Below are positions 14,471 to 23,673 of a stretch of 52,377 bases of DNA, piece after piece. Below the pieces are notes generated by a model. The model saw only the letters and a list, made by a program, of their open reading frames with translations. It searched no databases and was not told the origin of the DNA. The DNA comes from an uncultured Prevotellaceae bacterium. Lineage in GTDB: Bacteria; Bacteroidota; Bacteroidia; Bacteroidales; Bacteroidaceae. The stretch covers positions 1 through 52,377 of the forward strand of contig ONDH01000017.1 in assembly GCA_900316505.1 (NCBI GenBank). The letters run 5' to 3'. Numbering within the stretch: the first letter of the stretch is position 1; each line of letters begins with the position of its first letter. Position numbers and translations under genes: made by a program.

Positions 14471-15907
14471 ATGTCTGAATTAGAAGAATGGCAGGGCAAT
14501 GCGCCTGCATCAGACGAAAAGTCTGAAAATGGCGGTGACCGTGAGGGCTTCCGTCCATCTTACAACCGTGAAGGTAATTTTGGTGGTCGTCCACAGTTCA
14601 ATCGTGGTGACCGTCCTCAGCGCCCTCGTTTCAATCGTAACGAGCGTGCGGCTTACAGTTCAAATGGCGTACAGAATGAGCGCGGTTTCCGTCCCGCTGG
14701 CTTTGGTGGTTCCTCTTCTTCTGAAGGAAATGAGAATGAGGGTGGCTATCAGTCACATGGCTATCAGCAGCGTGGTGGTTATCAGCAGCGATCTTATAAT
14801 AATGGTGGTTACCAGCGTGGTGGTTATCAGCAGCGCGGTGGTTATCAGCAGCGTGGCGGTTATCAGCAGCGTGGTGGCGGCTACAATCGTGGCTATCAGC
14901 AGCAGAATGGTGAGGAGGGCAACTTCGAACAGCAGGGTGGTTATCAGCCACGTCAGGGCGGTTACCAGCAGCGTGGTGGCTACCAACAGCGTGGTGGCTA
15001 CCAACAGCGTGGTGGTTATCAGCAGCGTGGCGGTTATCAGCAGCGTGGCGGTTATCAGCAGGGTGGTCGTGGCGGCTATCAGCAGGGTGGTCGTGGCGGC
15101 TATCGTCCACACTCTTCTGACTACAACCCGAATGCGAAGTACAGCATGAAGAAGCAGATTGAGTATAAGGAGTATCTTGAAGATCCTGATGCACCAATCC
15201 GCTTGAACAAGTTCTTGGCAAATGCTGGTGTATGCTCTCGTCGTGAGGCTGACCAGTTCATCCAGGCAGGTGTTGTGTCTGTGAACGGACAGGTGGTGAC
15301 GGAATTGGGTACCAAGGTGCAGCGTACTGACCAGGTGCATTTCCACGACCAGCTCGTGAGCATCGAGAAGAAGGTGTATGTCATCCTTAACAAACCAAAG
15401 GATTACGTGACCACTTCGGATGATCCTCAGCAGCGTAAGACGGTGATGGACCTTGTGAAGAACTGCTGCCGCGAACGCATCTATCCTGTAGGTCGTCTTG
15501 ACCGCAACACAACGGGTGTGCTGCTCTTCACTAACGATGGCGACTTGGCTTCGAAGCTCACGCATCCTAAGTTCTTGAAGAAGAAGATTTATCACGTACA
15601 CCTTGACAAGAACCTCACTGCTGCAGACATGAAGCAGATTGCAGAGGGCATTACGCTCGAAGATGGTGACATCAAGGCAGATGCTATCAGCTACGCTTCA
15701 GAGACTGACCGCAAGCAGGTGGGCATCGAGATTCACTCTGGTAAGAACCGCATCGTGCGCCGTATCTTCGAGAGCCTTGGCTACAGGGTTTGCAAGCTCG
15801 ACCGCGTGATGTTCGCAGGTCTCACCAAGAAGGGTATCAAGCGTGGTGACTGGCGCTTCCTCACCGAGCAGGAAGTGGCTATGCTGCACACGGGACATTA
15901 TGAATAA
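14471..15907 (+). CDS. RluB/RsuA-type RNA pseudouridine synthase with RGG-rich N-terminus
   Basis: A 478-residue protein in two parts. Residues 1-215 are low-complexity, Gly/Gln/Arg/Tyr-rich, dominated by tandem QQRGGY hexapeptides (18-base DNA units). Residues 236-290 are an S4 RNA-binding domain (LNKFLANAGVCSRREADQFI), then a pseudouridine synthase domain with YPVGRLDRNTTGVLLF, whose aspartate D344 is the catalytic residue. It should modify 23S or 16S rRNA. The RGG-type tail probably adds unspecific RNA affinity; repeat number is likely to vary between strains because the DNA repeats are nearly identical. It has no operon partner. Confidence 0.9.
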   Translation: MSELEEWQGNAPASDEKSENGGDREGFRPSYNREGNFGGRPQFNRGDRPQRPRFNRNERAAYSSNGVQNERGFRPAGFGGSSSSEGNENEGGYQSHGYQQRGGYQQRSYNNGGYQRGGYQQRGGYQQRGGYQQRGGGYNRGYQQQNGEEGNFEQQGGYQPRQGGYQQRGGYQQRGGYQQRGGYQQRGGYQQRGGYQQGGRGGYQQGGRGGYRPHSSDYNPNAKYSMKKQIEYKEYLEDPDAPIRLNKFLANAGVCSRREADQFIQAGVVSVNGQVVTELGTKVQRTDQVHFHDQLVSIEKKVYVILNKPKDYVTTSDDPQQRKTVMDLVKNCCRERIYPVGRLDRNTTGVLLFTNDGDLASKLTHPKFLKKKIYHVHLDKNLTAADMKQIAEGITLEDGDIKADAISYASETDRKQVGIEIHSGKNRIVRRIFESLGYRVCKLDRVMFAGLTKKGIKRGDWRFLTEQEVAMLHTGHYE

Positions 15908-15910
15908 TCA

Positions 15911-15996
15911 GTTAGGAGTGAGAAGTTAGGAGTTAGGATTTGCCATGCGGATTACGTGCATCGCGTCAGCCTAACTCCTAACTTCTAACTCCTAAA
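15911..15996. terminator. Hairpin of GTTAGGA heptamers between two genes
   Basis: GTTAGGAGTGAGAAGTTAGG and onward (15911-15937) pairs with the complementary run at 15970-15996: 27 positions with about two mismatches and a 32-base loop. It is made of the 7-base unit GTTAGGA in both orientations. It could stop transcription from the pseudouridine synthase gene before asnS, though there is no classic T tract. Confidence 0.6.
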
Positions 15997-16013
15997 TCCT
16001 AACATCAAAAGAT

Positions 16014-17435
16014 ATGAAACGAGTTAAAATCATAGACCTCTTGCAACGCACCGATTTTGGTGCAGAGGTCACCGTGATGGGTTGGGTGCGCACGAAGCGT
16101 GGCAGCAAGGCTGTCAACTTCATTGCCCTCAATGACGGTTCCACCATCAAGAACGTGCAGATTGTTGCTGATGTGGAGAAGTTTGACCCAGAGATGATGA
16201 AGCTCATCACTACGGGTGCCTGCCTTTCAGTGACAGGTACGATGGTGGAGAGCATCGGTTCTGGTCAGGCTGTGGAAGTACAAGCAACCAACATCAAGGT
16301 GTTTGGTGAGTGTCCTGCCGACTATCCCATGCAGAAGAAGGGACAATCATTTGAGTACATGCGCCAATATGCCCACATGCGTCTGCGCACCAACACGTTC
16401 GGTGCAGTGATGCGCATTCGTCACAACATGGCAATGGCCATTCACACATACTTCCATCAGCATGGTTATTTCTACTTCCATACGCCTATCATCACAGCTT
16501 CTGACTGTGAGGGTGCTGGTCAGATGTTCCAGGTGACCACGAAGAACCTCTACGACCTGAAGAAGGATGAGAATGGCAGCATCATCTACGACGATGATTT
16601 CTTCGGCAAGCAGACTTCCCTCACCGTGTCTGGTCAGCTGGAAGGTGAGTTGGGAGCCACGGCATTGGGTGCCATCTACACCTTTGGTCCTACTTTCCGT
16701 GCAGAAAACTCCAACACACCCCGCCACTTGGCAGAGTTCTGGATGATTGAACCAGAGATTGCTTTCATGGATCTCGATGACCTTATGGATTTGGAAGAGG
16801 ATTTCATCAAGTATTGTGTGCGTTGGGCACTTGACAACTGCAAGGATGACCTTGAGTTCCTCAACAAGATGATTGACAAGGGACTCATTGAACGTCTTGA
16901 GGGTGTGCTTCGTGAGGACTTCGTGCGTCTCGACTATACAGAGGGTATCCGCATTCTTCAGCAGGCCATCAAGGACGGCAGAAAGTTTGAGTTCCCTTGC
17001 AACTGGGGTGATGACCTTGCTTCTGAGCATGAGCGCTATCTGGTGGAGGAATACTTCAAGAAGCCTGTCATCATGACGCACTATCCAAAGGCCATCAAGG
17101 CTTTCTACATGAAGATAGACGAGAAGAACCCTGTGCTTGACGGCAAGGAGATGGAGCAGACGGTGCAAGGTACTGATGTGCTCTTCCCTCAGATTGGCGA
17201 GATTATCGGTGGTTCTGTCCGTGAGGAGGATTATGGCAAACTGATGGGTGAAATCGAGGAGCGCAATATCCCGATGAAGGATATGTGGTGGTATCTTGAC
17301 ACCCGCAAGTTTGGTTCTTGTCCACACGCAGGTTTCGGTCTTGGCTTCGAACGTCTTATTCTCTTCGTTACGGGCATGCAGAACATTCGCGACGTGATTC
17401 CGTTCCCACGTACTCCAAAGACTGCCGAGTTCTAA
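16014..17435 (+). CDS. asnS: Asparagine--tRNA ligase
   Basis: A 473-residue class IIb aminoacyl-tRNA synthetase that charges tRNA(Asn). The N-terminal OB-fold anticodon-binding domain (residues 1-115) includes [20 protein letters not shown]. Class II motif 2 is [18 protein letters not shown] and motif 3 is [12 protein letters not shown]. The Asn-type signature is in motif 2 ([10 protein letters not shown]), and the length fits bacterial AsnRS rather than AspRS. It ends just before a hairpin terminator. Confidence 0.96.
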   Translation: MKRVKIIDLLQRTDFGAEVTVMGWVRTKRGSKAVNFIALNDGSTIKNVQIVADVEKFDPEMMKLITTGACLSVTGTMVESIGSGQAVEVQATNIKVFGECPADYPMQKKGQSFEYMRQYAHMRLRTNTFGAVMRIRHNMAMAIHTYFHQHGYFYFHTPIITASDCEGAGQMFQVTTKNLYDLKKDENGSIIYDDDFFGKQTSLTVSGQLEGELGATALGAIYTFGPTFRAENSNTPRHLAEFWMIEPEIAFMDLDDLMDLEEDFIKYCVRWALDNCKDDLEFLNKMIDKGLIERLEGVLREDFVRLDYTEGIRILQQAIKDGRKFEFPCNWGDDLASEHERYLVEEYFKKPVIMTHYPKAIKAFYMKIDEKNPVLDGKEMEQTVQGTDVLFPQIGEIIGGSVREEDYGKLMGEIEERNIPMKDMWWYLDTRKFGSCPHAGFGLGFERLILFVTGMQNIRDVIPFPRTPKTAEF

Positions 17436-17473
17436 CGGCTGTACTTCATCAGATTACACATTATTATATATAA

Positions 17474-17510
17474 AGGCACAGAGTTATCTTGACTTTGTGC
17501 CTCTATTTTG
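17474..17510 (+). terminator. Terminator after asnS
   Basis: AGGCACA (17474-17480) pairs with TGTGCCT (17496-17502); T-rich CTATTTTG follows. The rest of the 260-base gap holds a repeated TTTCGTGATGGTG word and the -7 box of the next gene. Confidence 0.65.
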
Positions 17511-17695
17511 TCATTTCCGCTCACATCATTCATTCTCCATTCTCCATCCCATATTCCACCTTGCACATCTTTCGTGATGGTGCACCTTCTTTTCGTGATG
17601 GTGAATGATGTGTTTACATGGTGTTGGGAAAAATGTCTATCTTTGTAATGAAATATCTCAAAACCATAATAGAAAACTGATAATAAAACAAGACG

Positions 17696-18508
17696 ATGAA
17701 AGATTTTATCGGTGAGTTGATGGGGACATTTGTTCTCACTCTCTTGGGTTGCTGTAGTGTGGCAGTGGCAGTGCTTTTTGGCGAGTATAACAGCATCTTC
17801 CAGATTGGTCTGGTATGGGGCTTGGGTGTGACGCTTGCCATATTCCTGACACGTAACATCTGTTGTGCCCATCTGAACCCGGCAGTGTCGGTGGCGATGG
17901 TGCTGGCAGGTCGCATGAAGGCAAAGAGATTGCCGCTCTATCTGGTGGCGCAACTGGTGGGTGCTGTGTTGGCTGGTTGGGCGCTCTTTGCTTTGTTTGG
18001 AGCATCTATCGAGCATTATGAAACAGCCCATGAGATTGTGCGAGGCACAGCCGCTTCGGTGGACACCGCCCGTATGTTTGGTGAGTTTTATCCTAATCCA
18101 GGCGATGCAACAGTCTCCGTCGTATCGATGCCCCTTGCCATGTGTGCAGAGGGTTTTGGCACCTTTCTGCTGGCATTGTTCATCTTTGCCTTGACGGAAG
18201 ACTGCAACGTGGGGCGCCCTTCGTCAGACCTGCAACCTGTGTTCATCGGACTGACCGTGAGCAGCATCATCTTCTTCATTGCTCCACTCACTCAGGCGGG
18301 ACTGAATCCTGCCCGTGATTTAGGTCCTCGCATCGTGGCATATCTGGCAGGGTGGGGCGATGCCGCTTTGCCTGATGCCTCAGGTGGTTGGTTCTGGGTG
18401 TATGTGCTTGCTCCCATCATCGGTTCCAGCCTTGCAGCCCTCTTCTTCAAGTATGTGCTTGAACCTATCAACGAGAAGAAGAACCGTTCGTGCGGATGCG
18501 GAGGCTGA
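17696..18508 (+). CDS. glpF: Aquaglyceroporin (glycerol facilitator type)
   Basis: A 270-residue MIP-family channel with six membrane helices and two half-helices. The NPA motifs are HLNPAVS (N61-A63) and GLNPARDLGPR (N204-A206). Aspartate D208 right after NPAR and W41 in VWGLGV match the glycerol-conducting GlpF branch rather than water-only AqpZ. The C-terminus ends in SCGCGG, a small Cys cluster of unknown role. There is no glycerol kinase nearby; the next gene is a CobW GTPase. A TATCTTTG box lies at 17638-17645. Confidence 0.85.
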   Translation: MKDFIGELMGTFVLTLLGCCSVAVAVLFGEYNSIFQIGLVWGLGVTLAIFLTRNICCAHLNPAVSVAMVLAGRMKAKRLPLYLVAQLVGAVLAGWALFALFGASIEHYETAHEIVRGTAASVDTARMFGEFYPNPGDATVSVVSMPLAMCAEGFGTFLLALFIFALTEDCNVGRPSSDLQPVFIGLTVSSIIFFIAPLTQAGLNPARDLGPRIVAYLAGWGDAALPDASGGWFWVYVLAPIIGSSLAALFFKYVLEPINEKKNRSCGCGG

Positions 18509-18550
18509 AAGTTGAGCACTTACGAAAGTTGAATAATAGAATCAAAAAAT

Positions 18551-19633
18551 ATGAATCAGACAAGACTTATTCTTTGTGGTGGTTTCCTCGGAGCAGGTAA
18601 GACCACCCTGATTTGGGATGTTGCACAGCGACTCATGGCACAGGGTAAACGTGTGGGATTGGTCACTAACGACCAAGCTCCGGAACTGGTGGATAGCCGA
18701 TTGCTGCAACAAGCCAATCTGCAAGTGGCTGAGGTGGCAGGCAGTTGTTTCTGCTGCAATTTCAATGGTTTCGTCGATGCCATCCATTCCTTGCGACGCG
18801 AGGTGGAAGCTGATGTCATCTTGGCAGAGCCCGTGGGCAGTTGTGCCGACCTCACTGCCACCATTGTTCGTCCGCTGAAGAAGTATCACAACACCGAGGT
18901 GATTGTGTCGCCACTCACCGTGTTGGGCGACCCCACCCGTCTGAAATCCATCCTCTATGGAGGTGATGGAGGTCTGCACGAAGATGCTGCCTACATCTAT
19001 CGTAAGCAGTTGGAGGAGAGCGAGGTGATTCTAATTACAAAGACCGACCTTCTGAGCGAAGAGGAGTTGGAGAAACTGGTCAAGGACACTCAGGCTTGCT
19101 TCCACCACACCAAGGTGATGGCTGCCAGCACGATGAACGGTTCTGGCATCAGAGAGTGGTTCCAGTATGTGGCGAACCGTCAGGGAGAAGGCACGAAGAT
19201 TCTCGACATCGACTACGACAAATATGCGCATGGAGAGGCTGTGCTGGGATGGCTCAACGGCACTGTTGCCCTGACAGGAAAGAATGCCTATTGGGACACC
19301 CTGCTCAAGGACATCATGACAGGCATTTGCAAGGCTGTGAAGAAAGAAAAACTGCGTGTGGGGCACATCAAGGTGATTGCCGAGAATGGCAAGCAGTATG
19401 CCGTTGGCAACATCACTGGCGATGTATCAACGCTTCAGCTGCGAGGCACGGCTGGCACCAGCGACCATGCTAAGCTCATCATCAACGCTCGTGTGGAGAC
19501 ATCCCCTGAACATTTGGATGAAATTGTCCGTTCCGTGCTGCTCGATGCCATTGGCGACCAATACACCGACGAGGTGCTCGCATGGCGCTATTTGCAACCT
19601 GGGCGTCCCAACCCCACTCATCGCATGGTGTGA
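18551..19633 (+). CDS. CobW-family (G3E) GTPase, probable metallochaperone
   Basis: A 360-residue GTPase. Walker A is GGFLGAGKTTL (residues 10-20), the metal-binding CxCC motif is C66-F-C68-C69, and LAEPVGSC is the Walker B region. The guanine-specificity motif reads TKTD instead of the usual NKxD. CobW/COG0523 proteins deliver zinc, cobalt or other metals to enzymes. The C-terminal domain is of the COG0523 type but divergent. The gene starts 42 bases after glpF, so the two may be co-transcribed. The metal and client cannot be told from the sequence. Confidence 0.82.
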   Translation: MNQTRLILCGGFLGAGKTTLIWDVAQRLMAQGKRVGLVTNDQAPELVDSRLLQQANLQVAEVAGSCFCCNFNGFVDAIHSLRREVEADVILAEPVGSCADLTATIVRPLKKYHNTEVIVSPLTVLGDPTRLKSILYGGDGGLHEDAAYIYRKQLEESEVILITKTDLLSEEELEKLVKDTQACFHHTKVMAASTMNGSGIREWFQYVANRQGEGTKILDIDYDKYAHGEAVLGWLNGTVALTGKNAYWDTLLKDIMTGICKAVKKEKLRVGHIKVIAENGKQYAVGNITGDVSTLQLRGTAGTSDHAKLIINARVETSPEHLDEIVRSVLLDAIGDQYTDEVLAWRYLQPGRPNPTHRMV

Positions 19634-19665
19634 CACACTCTCCACACACACTCTCTCTCTCTGAC

Positions 19666-19695
19666 ACCCTCCCCCACAAGGAGGGTTTCTTTTTG
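19666..19695 (+). terminator. Terminator after the CobW-family gene
   Basis: ACCCTCC (19666-19672) pairs with GGAGGGT (19680-19686) around a 7-base loop, followed by TTCTTTTTG. A clear intrinsic terminator. Confidence 0.85.
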
Positions 19696-19816
19696 GGGGC
19701 ATGAAATCGGCATGACGGGCACATTTTACGTTTTTATGCGCTTCCGTTAGGAGGCAAAAAGAATTTTTGTTAACTTTGTAGCCTCAAAAAGGTCTTCAAT
19801 CTACCATCAGCCTCCG

Positions 19817-20824
19817 ATGAAATACGACAAAACCTTCAACAAGATTCTGCTGGCAAGCCTCGTGTGCACCCTCTTTGTCAGCTATCCCAACCTGCTCTTC
19901 TTCAGTTGGGACTGGAGCTATGTACCAGTTGAAGGGCGTGCCTGTTACATCGACAACATGCTCATACGCTTCCTCCTCTTTTGGGCAATCTCCGTGGGCA
20001 TGCTCCTGTTCAACCAGCGATGGCTGAAGACCGAATCGCTTGCCCGTCGCATTCTGCCCAACGTGGTGCTCACCATCGTGGCATACGGCATCTACAAGGG
20101 CATCACCCTGCTCATCTGCACAGGCTTCGACGGTTGCCGTCCCATCATTCTCACCTTCCAGTTCTTCGTCATGGGCATGATGGGGCTGCTCCTTGGCTTC
20201 ACCAATCACTTGAGCATCATCCATCAGAAGAAGGAAGAAGAGTTGCAACAGCTCCGCATCGAGAGCTTGGAGAGCCGTTGCACCGCCCTGACCAACCAAA
20301 TCAACCCCCACTTCTTCTTCAACTCGTTGGGTGGCATCAGCAGTCTGGTCAGGAAGAAAGACGACAAACTCACCATCTGCTACATCGACCATCTCTCCGA
20401 CATCTTCCGCTACATCCTTCAGAGCGAGCGCAAGCAGCTTGTCACCCTCGAAGAAGAACTCGAATTTGCCCGTTCCTTCAGCGAAGTCATGCAGGTGAGA
20501 TATGCTGGCAAACTCGACATCCACATCGATGTGCCAGCCGACCACCTCAACCTCTCCATACCCGTTCTCGCACTCCTGCCCCTCATTGAGAATGTGACCG
20601 TCCACAACATGATAGACAGCGAACACCGCATGCGGGTGGACATTGTGATGAACAACGACAAAGAACTGATGGTCATCAATCCCCTCTACCCCAAGCAATA
20701 CAAGCCCGAGACGCACGGCACTGGGCTGAGCAATCTCGACAAACGCTTCACCCTGCTCATGAACAGGCAGATAAGGGTGGAACAGACTGCCAACGAATAC
20801 AAAGTCATCTTGCCATTAGGATAG
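19817..20824 (+). CDS. LytS-type membrane sensor histidine kinase
   Basis: A 335-residue kinase with four membrane helices in residues 1-130, a short coiled linker, and a His_kinase domain of the LytS/YehU family. The phosphorylated histidine is H165 in NQINPHFFFNSL. The ATP-binding part ends with GTGLSNLDKRF. Its N-box reads LLPLIENVTVHN, while most family members have LQPLVENAIKHG; the key Glu, Asn and His are kept. The response regulator starts one base after the stop codon. A TAACTTTG box is at 19771-19778. The signal sensed is unknown. Confidence 0.88.
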   Translation: MKYDKTFNKILLASLVCTLFVSYPNLLFFSWDWSYVPVEGRACYIDNMLIRFLLFWAISVGMLLFNQRWLKTESLARRILPNVVLTIVAYGIYKGITLLICTGFDGCRPIILTFQFFVMGMMGLLLGFTNHLSIIHQKKEEELQQLRIESLESRCTALTNQINPHFFFNSLGGISSLVRKKDDKLTICYIDHLSDIFRYILQSERKQLVTLEEELEFARSFSEVMQVRYAGKLDIHIDVPADHLNLSIPVLALLPLIENVTVHNMIDSEHRMRVDIVMNNDKELMVINPLYPKQYKPETHGTGLSNLDKRFTLLMNRQIRVEQTANEYKVILPLG

Positions 20825-20825
20825 C

Positions 20826-21587
20826 ATGAAAGTATTGATAATAGAAGACGAAACAGCCGCCAGCGAGAATCTCATCGCCATGTTGCAGGAGATAGACCCC
20901 GAAATAGAGGTCTTGAAGGTGTTGGAGAGCGTTCAGCAGACCGTCAGGTGGCTCAGCAGCAACCCCTCGCCCGACCTCATCTTCATGGACATCCATCTGA
21001 GCGATGGTTCAGCCTTCACCCTCTTTCAGGAGATGGAGGTCACCGTACCCATCGTGTTCACTACCGCCTATGACCAATATGCCCTTGATGCCTTCACCGT
21101 CAACAGCGTGGACTATCTGCTCAAGCCCATCAAGACCTCCGAACTGACTCGTGCTCTCGACAAGTTCCGCCGATGGACACACAGCGACGTGATGGACTAT
21201 CTGCAACGCATGATGAAGATGTGTCCTGAGAGTGCTTCCACAGGTTACACCACCTCGCTGCTCGTGCCGGTCAAAGACAAGCTCGTGCCAGTCAGCATGG
21301 ACGAAGTGGCATGCATTTACAGCACCGACCGCAAAACTCAACTCTACCTGAAATCGGGACAGATGCTGCTCTACAACCGTTCGCTCGACTCCATCATCGT
21401 CAGTCTTGACCCCTCTCGCTTCTTCCGAGCCAACAAGCAGTACATCGTGGCACGTGACAGTGTGAAGGAGATTGTCGTCTGGTTCGACAACCGCCTTTTG
21501 GTGAGCATGCCCATCCAGCTGCCCGAACCCCTCTTCGTCAGCAAGAACAAGGCATCCGAATTCAAAAACTGGATGACGGGGAGTTGA
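20826..21587 (+). CDS. LytTR-family response regulator
   Basis: A 253-residue partner of the upstream kinase. It has a receiver domain with phospho-acceptor D55 in FMDIHLSDG and the switch TTAYDQYALDAF, and a C-terminal LytTR DNA-binding domain (about residues 145-245: PVSMDEVACIYSTDRKTQLY, FFRANKQYIVARDSV). In this phylum such pairs usually control one or a few neighbouring operons, so it may control the redox cluster that begins about 100 bases downstream. No operator repeat was identified. Confidence 0.9.
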   Translation: MKVLIIEDETAASENLIAMLQEIDPEIEVLKVLESVQQTVRWLSSNPSPDLIFMDIHLSDGSAFTLFQEMEVTVPIVFTTAYDQYALDAFTVNSVDYLLKPIKTSELTRALDKFRRWTHSDVMDYLQRMMKMCPESASTGYTTSLLVPVKDKLVPVSMDEVACIYSTDRKTQLYLKSGQMLLYNRSLDSIIVSLDPSRFFRANKQYIVARDSVKEIVVWFDNRLLVSMPIQLPEPLFVSKNKASEFKNWMTGS

Positions 21588-21656
21588 GGGGTGAGGGTTG
21601 AGAGTTTAGAGTTTAGGGTTTAGAGTTTAGGGTTTAGAGTTTAGGGTTTAGAGTTG
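21585..21656. repeat. Heptamer array TTTAGAG/TTTAGGG
   Basis: About nine 7-base units between the response regulator and the ferredoxin gene. It is the longest intergenic array of this type in the window and matches 116-151. Confidence 0.88.
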
Positions 21657-21683
21657 AAAATTGAATATTGAAACTTCGAGATA

Positions 21684-22367
21684 ATGAAAATAACAATCTG
21701 CGCTTGTTCCTCACGCACCTTCATCGACCGAACAGAAGTGGCGAAGTTGGCAGCCTCAGCCAAGCAGGCAGGCATGGAGGTGACGCTGGTCAATGACCTT
21801 TGCGAATTGTGCGAAAACCAGTCAGAAGCTGTGCATGACATAGCAGCCACAACCATAGTGGCATGTCATCCCCGAGCTGTCAAGAGCCTGATGGCTTTTG
21901 CAGGAGTAGGTGATGTGCAGTCCTTCAACCTCCGCACCCGCTCTGCCGACGAAGTGTTGGAGGCATTAGGCGTGCCATCCCCCGCTGTCAGTTCTGCTGC
22001 CACCGCAGAGTGGATGCAGCAGCTGGAGGCGATGCCACGCAAGTTGGGTGAAGACGCCTGGTATCCCGCGCTCGACAAAGACGTGTGTGCCGAATGCGGA
22101 AAATGCCTCGAGTTCTGTCCCTTTGGTGTTTATGAGATGGTTGACGACCGCATCCGTGTCGTTCATCCCCAGCACTGCAAAAACAACTGTCCAGCCTGTG
22201 CCCGCACCTGTCCAGCCAGCGCCATCATTTTTCCCAAGTACGACCGCAGCCCCATCAATGGAGGCGAAGAGCAGCAGGAGAGTGCAGTCCGATTAGATGC
22301 CAAAGAACTCTATGCCCAAACCCTTCGGGAAAAACTTGCCACCAGAAAACTCAAACTCATTCACTAA
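21684..22367 (+). CDS. Ferredoxin-type protein, first gene of the redox cluster
   Basis: A 227-residue cytoplasmic protein. Residues 1-120 form a Rossmann-like or CoA-type domain that I do not recognise (MKITICACSSRTFIDRTEV). From about residue 130 there are two iron-sulphur motifs: CAECGKCLEFCP, and CKNNCPACARTCP, a longer variant. Both could hold [4Fe-4S] clusters. It has no signal peptide. The opening with clustered Cys (CACS; LCELCENQ) resembles proteins that take part in redox or sulphur chemistry. It lies 44 bases before the radical SAM gene and may supply its electrons. Confidence 0.72.
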   Translation: MKITICACSSRTFIDRTEVAKLAASAKQAGMEVTLVNDLCELCENQSEAVHDIAATTIVACHPRAVKSLMAFAGVGDVQSFNLRTRSADEVLEALGVPSPAVSSAATAEWMQQLEAMPRKLGEDAWYPALDKDVCAECGKCLEFCPFGVYEMVDDRIRVVHPQHCKNNCPACARTCPASAIIFPKYDRSPINGGEEQQESAVRLDAKELYAQTLREKLATRKLKLIH

Positions 22368-22368
22368 T

Positions 22369-22403
22369 TATGCATTAAGAATTATGCATTATGAATTAAA
22401 TTA
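22369..22403. repeat. ATTATGC/ATTAAGA heptamer repeat
   Basis: Units of the ATTATGCATTAAGAATTATGC type with 7-base period between the ferredoxin and radical SAM genes. Related units recur at 23625-23670 and 38886-38950. Confidence 0.75.
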
Positions 22404-22410
22404 ACCTCTC

Positions 22411-23622
22411 ATGTCCGAATACACCTCATTGCTGAAAATCTGTTGGAGAGTGTTCCGCCAAACCCCTCTCAGGCTCCTGTGGAAGTTCTGTTGGAACTTC
22501 TGCTGGCCCAATCTGTGGAATATGCGCCACTTTGAACAGCGACAGCAACGAGGCGAACCCTTCTTCCCTGCCTTCAACATGATTTCCGTCACCGAAGCCT
22601 GCAACCTTGCCTGCAGCGGCTGTTGGGTCAGTCAGGGCGGACACAAGCACCTCACCACAGCACAGATTGACGGCATCATCCGCGAGAGCAAACGTCACGG
22701 CTCCCGATTCTTCGGCATATTAGGAGGCGAACCCCTTCTCTACAAGGGACTCATTGACCTTTTCCTGCACCACAGCGACTGCTACTTCCAACTCTTCACC
22801 AATGGCACCCTCCTCACCGACGATGTTGCCCAACAACTCCGTCGGGCAGGTAATGTCACTCCCCTCATCAGCATAGAAGGTTTGGAAGAAGAGAGCGACC
22901 GCCGCCGTCAGGGCAACGAAGTCTATCAGCGCACCCTCCGAGGCGTACGTGCCTGCCGCAAAGCAGGACTCATCTTCGGGGTGGCAGCCAGCATCTGCAA
23001 GGGAAATTACGACGAGCTCGTCACCCGTCAGCACATCGAGCGGGTGGCACGTGAAGGAGCCGCCTATCTTTGGTACTACATCTATCGTCCCGTGGGGGAA
23101 ACCCCTCATCCCGAACAGGCGCTCACAGCCGAGCAGATACGTGGATTGCGTCAGTTCCTTGTCCACGAGCGTCTCAATGCCCCTGTAGCCCTCATCGATG
23201 TCTATTGGGACGACGAAGGTCAAGCCATCTGTCCAGGCGCAACAGGCATGAGCCATCATGTGTCGCCCTCGGGAGCACTCGAATTTTGTCCAGCCATCCA
23301 GATGGCCACCGACTTCCTCAATGCCGATGCCAGCAACATGACGCAGCTCTACGCCCACTCTCAATTCCTTGCAGGCATGCGCCATCAGATAGCCCAAGCC
23401 ACACGTGGTTGCATCATCATGGAGAATCCGCAACTCATGGCGAAAATCATACAGGGATACGAAGCACGTGAAACCACCACTCGAGGCACTGCAATGGAAG
23501 AATACCACAAAATGACAAAAATTCCAGGCCACAACATGAACACAAACCTCATTCCAGAGCAGAGCCGCCCCTACCGATGGCTGAAAAAGCATTACTTCTT
23601 CGGATTCGGAGCGTATGGGTAG
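22411..23622 (+). CDS. Radical SAM enzyme
   Basis: A 403-residue radical SAM protein. The cluster-binding motif is C64-x3-C68-x2-C71 in EACNLACSGCW, and the SAM-binding GGE motif is ILGGEPLL (G105-E107). A further Cys group (ICPGATG, FCPAIQ) could bind another cluster, but it has only two well-spaced Cys, so a full SPASM domain is not clear. Residues 1-55 are a Trp-rich basic helix that may sit at the membrane. Related enzymes modify lipids or peptides. HpnH, which adds adenosine to hopene, is a remote parallel suggested by the cyclase genes nearby, but there is no direct evidence for that reaction. Confidence 0.8.
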   Translation: MSEYTSLLKICWRVFRQTPLRLLWKFCWNFCWPNLWNMRHFEQRQQRGEPFFPAFNMISVTEACNLACSGCWVSQGGHKHLTTAQIDGIIRESKRHGSRFFGILGGEPLLYKGLIDLFLHHSDCYFQLFTNGTLLTDDVAQQLRRAGNVTPLISIEGLEEESDRRRQGNEVYQRTLRGVRACRKAGLIFGVAASICKGNYDELVTRQHIERVAREGAAYLWYYIYRPVGETPHPEQALTAEQIRGLRQFLVHERLNAPVALIDVYWDDEGQAICPGATGMSHHVSPSGALEFCPAIQMATDFLNADASNMTQLYAHSQFLAGMRHQIAQATRGCIIMENPQLMAKIIQGYEARETTTRGTAMEEYHKMTKIPGHNMNTNLIPEQSRPYRWLKKHYFFGFGAYG

Positions 23623-23624
23623 GA

Positions 23625-23670
23625 ATTTAATGCATAATTCATAATGCATAATTGGGAGAGTTGACAATTA
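23625..23670. repeat. CATAATT/CATAATG and GTTGACA heptamers
   Basis: TAATGCATAATTCATAATGC followed by AATTGGGAGAGTTGACAATT. It fills the gap before the polyprenyl synthase start and mixes two heptamer types. Confidence 0.75.
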
Positions 23671-23673
23671 AGA

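Noticed and set aside
14760..15110. Dense tandem repeats as a CRISPR or satellite
   Set aside because: They are in frame and encode QQRGGY units of the pseudouridine synthase tail.
16347..17327. Long leftward open frame opposite asnS
   Set aside because: Shadow of the asnS coding sequence.
22720..23667. Long leftward open frame opposite the radical SAM gene
   Set aside because: Shadow frame; the rightward gene has clear motifs.
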